Positions 59,766-64,000 of a stretch of DNA of 64,000 bases are shown here, piece by piece. The stretch's first letter is position 1. Every line of letters begins with the position of its first letter. The stretch is taken from contig NZ_MQUQ01000006.1 in NCBI RefSeq assembly GCF_001953865.1, positions 333,613 through 397,612 of the forward strand. Reading direction: 5' to 3'. Both the position numbers and the translations under genes were made by a program. This DNA is from Amycolatopsis coloradensis (GTDB lineage: Bacteria; Actinomycetota; Actinomycetes; Mycobacteriales; Pseudonocardiaceae). The notes beneath the pieces were generated by a model. The model was not told the DNA's origin. It saw only the letters and a program-made list of their open reading frames with translations, and ran no database searches.

Positions 59766-60244
59766 TCGTTGTACCGGCCCTTCAGCGCCCGGCCGAGGGC
59801 CCGGCTGATGGTGCGCTCCGCGTCACGCTTGGAGATGTCCTGCCGCTTGTCGTAGGACTTCTTGCCCTTGGCCAGCGCGATCTCGACCTTGACCTTGCCG
59901 TCCTTGAAGTACATCGACAGCGGCACCAGGGAAAGCCCGCTCTCCTTGGTCTTGCCGATGAGCCGCTCGATCTCCTGGCGGTGCAGCAGCAGTTTCCGGG
60001 TGCGCCGCGGGGTGTGGTTCGTCCACGTGCCCTGGACGTACTCCGGGATGTGCACGTTGCGCAGCCAGACCTCGCCGTCGTCCACCGTGGCGAACGCGTC
60101 GGCCAGTGATGCCCGTCCTTCACGCAGGCTCTTCACCTCGGTACCGACGAGCACGAGACCGGCTTCGTAGGTATCGAGGATGGAGTAATCGTGGCGAGCC
60201 TTGCGGTTCGACACGATCACCTTGTGTCCACGTTCCTTGGGCAT
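59762..60244 (-). CDS. smpB: SsrA-binding protein
   Basis: The 160 residues match Smp[57 protein letters not shown] and [20 protein letters not shown], with a basic C-terminal tail ([20 protein letters not shown]) that enters the ribosome decoding site. It binds the tRNA-like end of tmRNA and is essential for trans-translation. ssrA is 5.3 kb to the left on the same strand. It follows ftsX by 52 bp, the usual actinobacterial order. Confidence 0.96.
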   Translation of the reverse strand: MPKERGHKVIVSNRKARHDYSILDTYEAGLVLVGTEVKSLREGRASLADAFATVDDGEVWLRNVHIPEYVQGTWTNHTPRRTRKLLLHRQEIERLIGKTKESGLSLVPLSMYFKDGKVKVEIALAKGKKSYDKRQDISKRDAERTISRALGRALKGRYND

Positions 60245-60296
60245 AGCGGCGACTCTACGTGAGTTTCTGTGTTCGGGCAGGTGGTTATCGGGCGGG

Positions 60297-61190
60297 TCAG
60301 TGGCGCACGTACAGGCGCAGCGTCACGTAGCCGGTGATGGCCGAAATGATGACCGACACGGCGAGCAGGATCGGCGCCACCGGGAACAGCAATTCGAGCA
60401 TGCCGACCGCAGGGAACACGTCACCCGTGAGCACCAGGTCGAGCAACAGCACCTTGGTGAGCACGAGGAAGACGATGCCGATGATCGCGCCGACAAGGCC
60501 GGCGACCACCGCCTCCAGCAGGAACGGCAGCTGCGTATACCAGCGGGTCGCGCCGACCAGGCGCATGATGCCGACCTCGGTACGCCGCGTGAACGCCGAC
60601 ACCTGGATCGTGTTGGCGATCAGCAGCAGCGCGGCGATGGCCATGATCAGCGCGGCCCCGAAGGCCAGGTTCCGCACACCGTTGAGCGCGTTGAACACGC
60701 GGTCCAGTGCCTTCTGCTGGTCGTCGACCTTGCTGACGCCGGGTTTGCCGGTGTACTCCTGGATGATCGCCTGGCTGCGCTCGGGATTCTTGAGCTTGAC
60801 GTGCAGGGACGCGGGCAGCGCCTCCGGCCCGGTCAGCGCGAGCAGTTCCGGCTGGCTCTCGAACATCTTCTTGAACCGCTCGAACGACTGCGCGCGGTTC
60901 TCGAAGACGACCGACTCGACGCCGTCGTTGCGTTGCAGGTCCTCGCGCAGTGACTGGCAGGCGGACTGCGAGCAGTTCGGGTCACCCGAGCTGATGTCGT
61001 TGACCAGATAGACCGATACCTCGACATCGGCGAGGAAGTTGGCCTTCATCTTGTCGATCGTGCCGACGGCCAGCAGGCCGAAGCCGAGCATGGCGAGGGA
61101 GACCGCGGTGGTGAGGATCATCGCGATGGTCATCGTGATGTTCCGGCGCAAGCCGGTAACTACCTCGCTGAAGACGAAACTGGCGCGCAT
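60297..61190 (-). CDS. ftsX: Cell-division ABC permease FtsX
   Basis: The 297 residues have helix 1 ([20 protein letters not shown]), a large extracytoplasmic domain with a Cys pair in [10 protein letters not shown], then three helices (about 170-195, 218-245 and 262-285). [20 protein letters not shown] is the coupling motif. With FtsE it relays a cytoplasmic signal to peptidoglycan hydrolases, such as RipC in mycobacteria. It is 51 bp downstream of ftsE. Confidence 0.94.
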   Translation of the reverse strand: MRASFVFSEVVTGLRRNITMTIAMILTTAVSLAMLGFGLLAVGTIDKMKANFLADVEVSVYLVNDISSGDPNCSQSACQSLREDLQRNDGVESVVFENRAQSFERFKKMFESQPELLALTGPEALPASLHVKLKNPERSQAIIQEYTGKPGVSKVDDQQKALDRVFNALNGVRNLAFGAALIMAIAALLLIANTIQVSAFTRRTEVGIMRLVGATRWYTQLPFLLEAVVAGLVGAIIGIVFLVLTKVLLLDLVLTGDVFPAVGMLELLFPVAPILLAVSVIISAITGYVTLRLYVRH

Positions 61191-61241
61191 CGGGGTTGAT
61201 GTCCCTTGGAAGTCGTGGGTTACGGAGGAGGGCGGGGCCGG

Positions 61242-61931
61242 TCAGCGGCCGATGCCGTAGACGCCTCGGGCGTCGTCACGGATGACCTTGCCGAGCTGAA
61301 GCTCGACGACCCTTCGCCGCATCGAGTCCACGATCCCATGGTCGTGGGTGGCCATCAGCACCGTCGTGCCGGTGCGGTTGATCCGCTCCAGCAGCAACAT
61401 GATGTCCTGGCTGGTGTCGGGGTCCAGGTTCCCGGTCGGCTCGTCGGCGAGCAGCACGAGCGGGCGGTTCACGAACGCGCGGGCGATCGCGACGCGCTGC
61501 TGCTCACCACCGGAGAGTTCGTTGGGGAGGCGATCGGCCTTGCCGTCGAGGCCGACGAGTTCGAGCACCTCGGGCACGACCTTGCGGATCGTGGGGCGCG
61601 GCTTGCCGATGACTTCGAGCGCGAAGGCGACGTTCTCGGCGACGGTCTTGTTCGACAGCAGGCGGAAGTCCTGGAAGACGCAGCCGATGGTCTGCCGCAG
61701 GCGCGGCACCCGGCGGCGGGCGAGCTTGGCGACGTCGAAGTTGGAGACCATCACGCGACCCTTGCTCGGCACCTCTTCGCGCAGCAGGAGACGCAGGAAG
61801 GTCGACTTCCCGGATCCCGAGGGACCGATCAGGAAGACGAACTCACCTTTGTCGATCTCGACCGACACCCTTTCGAGGGCGGGACGGGTCGAGGTCTTGT
61901 AGACCTTGGAAACCTCTTCGAGCCGGATCAC
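61242..61931 (-). CDS. ftsE: Cell-division ATP-binding protein FtsE
   Basis: The 229 residues begin [20 protein letters not shown] and contain Walker [18 protein letters not shown], signature [18 protein letters not shown], Walker [18 protein letters not shown] and the H-loop [12 protein letters not shown]. It is of normal length and is the ATPase of the FtsEX complex at the septum. It precedes ftsX. The prfB-ftsE gap holds a strong hairpin, suggesting a separate promoter for ftsE. Confidence 0.95.
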   Translation of the reverse strand: MIRLEEVSKVYKTSTRPALERVSVEIDKGEFVFLIGPSGSGKSTFLRLLLREEVPSKGRVMVSNFDVAKLARRRVPRLRQTIGCVFQDFRLLSNKTVAENVAFALEVIGKPRPTIRKVVPEVLELVGLDGKADRLPNELSGGEQQRVAIARAFVNRPLVLLADEPTGNLDPDTSQDIMLLLERINRTGTTVLMATHDHGIVDSMRRRVVELQLGKVIRDDARGVYGIGR

Positions 61932-61992
61932 GGTTCGGCATACTACCCATGCCCGCCGTCAAGCCCGGGTAGCCCGGTCCCGGCGGCCAAGC

Positions 61993-62051
61993 GAGCAAGG
62001 GACCTTTGCTGTCACTCTCCCCCGGAAAGTGACAGCAAAGGTCCCTTGCTC
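61993..62051. terminator. Paired 17-nt elements forming a 24-bp hairpin after prfB
   Basis: GAGCAAGGGACCTTTGCTGT and the next four bases pair perfectly with 62028-62051 around an 11-nt loop. It lies between prfB and ftsE, both leftward, 15 nt beyond the prfB stop. Confidence 0.85.
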
Positions 62052-62066
62052 TCTCACGCAGGGTTG

Positions 62067-63170
62067 TTACGCAGCTCCGGACTGCTTGCGCCAGCGGATG
62101 CCCGCCTCCAGGAAACCGTCGATCTCACCGTCGAGAACAGACGACGGGTTGCCGACCTCGAACTCGGTCCGCAGGTCCTTGACCATCTGGTACGGGTGCA
62201 GCACGTAGGAACGCATCTGGTTGCCCCAGCTGGAGCCGCCGTCCTTGAGCGCGTCCATCTCGGCGCGCTCCTCTTCCTTCTTCCGCTGCAGCAGCCGCGC
62301 CTGGAGGACCTTCATCGCGGCCGCCTTGTTCTGCAGCTGCGACTTTTCGTTCTGACACGAAACGACCACACCGGTCGGGATGTGCGTGATGCGCACCGCC
62401 GAGTCGGTCGTGTTGACGCTCTGGCCGCCGGGGCCGGACGAGCGGTACACGTCGACGCGGATGTCCTTCTCGGGGATGTCGACGTGATCGACCTCCTCGA
62501 CCTCGGGCATCACCTCGACATGCGCAAAGGAGGTCTGGCGGCGGCTCTGGTTGTCGAACGGCGAGATGCGCACCAGCCGGTGCGTGCCCTGCTCGACCGA
62601 GAGCGTGCCGTAGACGTAGGGCGCGGTCACCTTGAACGTCGCGGACTTGATGCCGGCCTCTTCGGCGTAGGAGATGTCGTAGACGTCCGTCGGGTAGTTG
62701 TGCCGCTCCGCCCAGCGCAGGTACATCCGCAACAGCATCTCGGCCCAGTCGGCGGCGTCGACGCCACCCGCCTCGGACCGGATGGTGACCACGGCGTTCC
62801 GCACGTCGTATTCACCCGACAGCAGCGTGCGGACCTCGAGCCCGTCGATGTCCTTGGTGAGCGCCGTCAGCTCGGATTCGGACTCGGCCGCGCTGGCGGT
62901 GTCGCCCTCGTCCTCGGCCAGTTCATAGAGGACGCCCAGGTCGTCGAGCCGCTGCCGCAGCTCGGAAATGCGTCGCAGCTCACTCTGCCGGTGGGACAAC
63001 TGGCTGGTGACCTTCTGCGCCGCTTCGGGGTCGTCCCAGAGGTTCGGGCTGGACGCCTGTTCCTCCAGCTCGGCCACCTGGGCACGCAGCGCATCCAGGT
63101 CCATCACCGACTCGATCTGCGTCAGCTTGCCGGCCAGGTCCTTCAGTGCCGCATCGAACTCATCACTCAC
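62067..63170 (-). CDS. prfB: Peptide chain release factor 2
   Basis: GTG 63170 gives 367 residues, normal for RF2. The stop-recognition motif SPF is in [20 protein letters not shown], and the catalytic GGQ in [16 protein letters not shown]. It releases peptides at UGA and UAA. The gene reads in one frame without the internal UGA used for programmed frameshifting in many bacteria. It precedes ftsE as in other actinobacteria. Confidence 0.95.
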   Translation of the reverse strand: MSDEFDAALKDLAGKLTQIESVMDLDALRAQVAELEEQASSPNLWDDPEAAQKVTSQLSHRQSELRRISELRQRLDDLGVLYELAEDEGDTASAAESESELTALTKDIDGLEVRTLLSGEYDVRNAVVTIRSEAGGVDAADWAEMLLRMYLRWAERHNYPTDVYDISYAEEAGIKSATFKVTAPYVYGTLSVEQGTHRLVRISPFDNQSRRQTSFAHVEVMPEVEEVDHVDIPEKDIRVDVYRSSGPGGQSVNTTDSAVRITHIPTGVVVSCQNEKSQLQNKAAAMKVLQARLLQRKKEEERAEMDALKDGGSSWGNQMRSYVLHPYQMVKDLRTEFEVGNPSSVLDGEIDGFLEAGIRWRKQSGAA

Positions 63171-63236
63171 GTCGGCCAAGGTTACGGCAAAACCCACGAC
63201 CGGTTGCGGGGAACCGGTCGTGGGCACCTGTCCGGG

Positions 63237-63746
63237 TCAGGACTGGGGGATGGAGTCCAGCAGTTTCAGTGCCGCTTTCGCCTGCGCCTGCGCGAACTCG
63301 GCGACAGCCTTGGCGTACGGGCCGTCGGCGGCCTTGGTGGCGGCCTTGGCTTCGTCGAGCTGCTGGGTGTAGCTGGCGCGCGCCGACTCGAGCAGCGTCG
63401 AGCGCTGCTTCACCGTCAGCGAACCGGCGTGGACGAGACGCAGGATCAGCGGGCTGCGGAGGTGGTCAGGACCGGCTTCGGAGGACAGCCACGTCTTGAA
63501 CGCCTTCTTGCCCGCCGCGGTGATGAGGTACTGCTGGCTCGACCGCGGGCCCTGCTTGCCGAGGCGGACGAGGCCCTCCTTCGACAAGGCGGGGAGCTCC
63601 CGGTACACCTGGCTGCGGGTCACGCTGAAGAAGGCGCCGAAACGCTCACCCGCCCCCGCGACCAGTTGCCCGCCCGTGGCGGGACCGTCGTGGAGAAGAC
63701 CGAGCAGTGCGGCGGCTGTTGCATTCAATTCGGACACGTACTCCAC
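63237..63746 (-). CDS. PadR-family transcriptional regulator
   Basis: The 169 residues open with the winged helix: AAALLGLLHDGPATGGQLVA, FSVTRSQVYRELPALSKEGL and the wing RSSQQYLITAAGKKAF. A C-terminal helical domain of the Vir/PadR type follows (SLTVKQRSTLLESARASYTQ). It starts at GTG. Two CCA-N3-TGG repeats lie 22-55 bp upstream and probably serve autoregulation. It ends 67 bp before prfB on the same strand. Confidence 0.88.
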   Translation of the reverse strand: MEYVSELNATAAALLGLLHDGPATGGQLVAGAGERFGAFFSVTRSQVYRELPALSKEGLVRLGKQGPRSSQQYLITAAGKKAFKTWLSSEAGPDHLRSPLILRLVHAGSLTVKQRSTLLESARASYTQQLDEAKAATKAADGPYAKAVAEFAQAQAKAALKLLDSIPQS

Positions 63747-63767
63747 GGTCCCACTTTTCCGAACCTG

Positions 63768-63801
63768 TGTCCACTGTGGTCAGCGCATCTGTCCATTGTG
63801 G
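63768..63801. promoter_or_regulatory. Direct-repeat operator upstream of the PadR gene
   Basis: TGTCCACTGTGG (63768-63779) and TGTCCATTGTGG (63790-63801) are 22 bp apart, about two helical turns. Each contains a CCA/TGG dyad. They lie just upstream of the padR-like start, as expected for PadR autoregulation. Confidence 0.5.
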
Positions 63802-63979
63802 CTAGTGATATGCGCTCATTCGGCCCAACGCGCTACGCCTGTCCACAAAGGACCGGACACGCTGCGCAACCGGCCTTCGCCACGGACAGCGGCAGGCGTC
63901 CCCCACCCCGACCAACGACGACGGGTGATCGACCCGGAGGGCACACGCGCCACGGATACCGGAAAACAAAGAAGCGCGG

Positions 63980-63998
63980 GTCTGCGATTTCCGCAGAC
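63980..63998. terminator. Hairpin at the window edge
   Basis: GTCTGCG (63980-63986) pairs with CGCAGAC (63992-63998) around a 5-nt loop. It may be part of a longer terminator cut by the window end. Confidence 0.45.
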
Positions 63999-64000
63999 TG

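Noticed and set aside
62067..63170. Programmed frameshift in prfB
   Set aside because: The gene reads in one frame from a good GTG start to the end with no internal UGA.

Overview
The window is high-GC actinobacterial DNA and looks like a member of the Pseudonocardiaceae, most likely Amycolatopsis or a close relative. The evidence is the codon bias, many GTG starts, dense 1-13 nt gene overlaps, ParE/ParC-type topoisomerase genes, the ssrA/smpB/ftsX/ftsE/prfB neighbourhood, a DasR-type operator, a DUF222-HNH relic, and a family of short palindromic elements at gene ends. The genus is inferred from general resemblance, not from a search.

Layout. 0-4.7 kb: the 3' end of a ketosynthase, a membrane protein, a P-loop kinase, a PobA-like hydroxylase, a stand-alone LigD-type polymerase, and a secreted AA10 LPMO with a DasR-type palindrome upstream. 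4.7-9 kb: a TPR-CHAT protease-like protein preceded by a 57-residue His/Cys protein, then two overlapping paralogous genes. 9-18 kb: an ABC exporter whose ATPase gene is frameshifted, an aldo/keto reductase, a TetR regulator, a PGPGW protein, a shortened MFS transporter with a YCII protein, a flavin reductase/LLM monooxygenase pair and a membrane cyclase-like protein. 18-23 kb: parE-parC. 23-27.8 kb: a five-gene beta-oxidation-type operon. 28-44 kb: a secreted protein, an RraA-like protein, LysR, a DsbA/MauE pair, a solute-binding lipoprotein with HrpB helicase, an ion-channel-like protein, an ABC/lipase-like operon, a TetR/flavin monooxygenase pair, a two-component system and a helical-repeat protein pair. 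44-52 kb: a histidine-utilisation operon (hutH-hutU-M20 hydrolase-hutF-hutI) with a divergent IclR regulator. 52-54 kb: decayed genes next to the 3' end of ssrA. 54-57 kb: a sensor/kinase/response-regulator operon. 57-64 kb: an acyltransferase, an amidohydrolase, smpB, ftsX, ftsE, prfB and a PadR regulator.

How the genes work together. The hut enzymes should convert histidine through urocanate, imidazolonepropionate and formiminoglutamate to N-formylglutamate. No HutG is visible, and an M20 hydrolase embedded in the operon is a plausible replacement. The 23-28 kb operon encodes dehydrogenase, hydratase, hydroxyacyl dehydrogenase and thiolase activities, enough for one round of acyl-CoA side-chain shortening. 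SsrA and SmpB (ribosome rescue), FtsEX (septal peptidoglycan control) and RF2 form a housekeeping block.

Best candidates for something little described are the TPR-CHAT/small-protein operon at 4.7-7.5 kb, the overlapping paralogue pair at 7.9-8.9 kb, and the two repeat systems: a 17-nt element that often supplies stop codons, and an eight-unit head-to-head 21-bp array. Coordinates and starts were read by eye. No searches were run.
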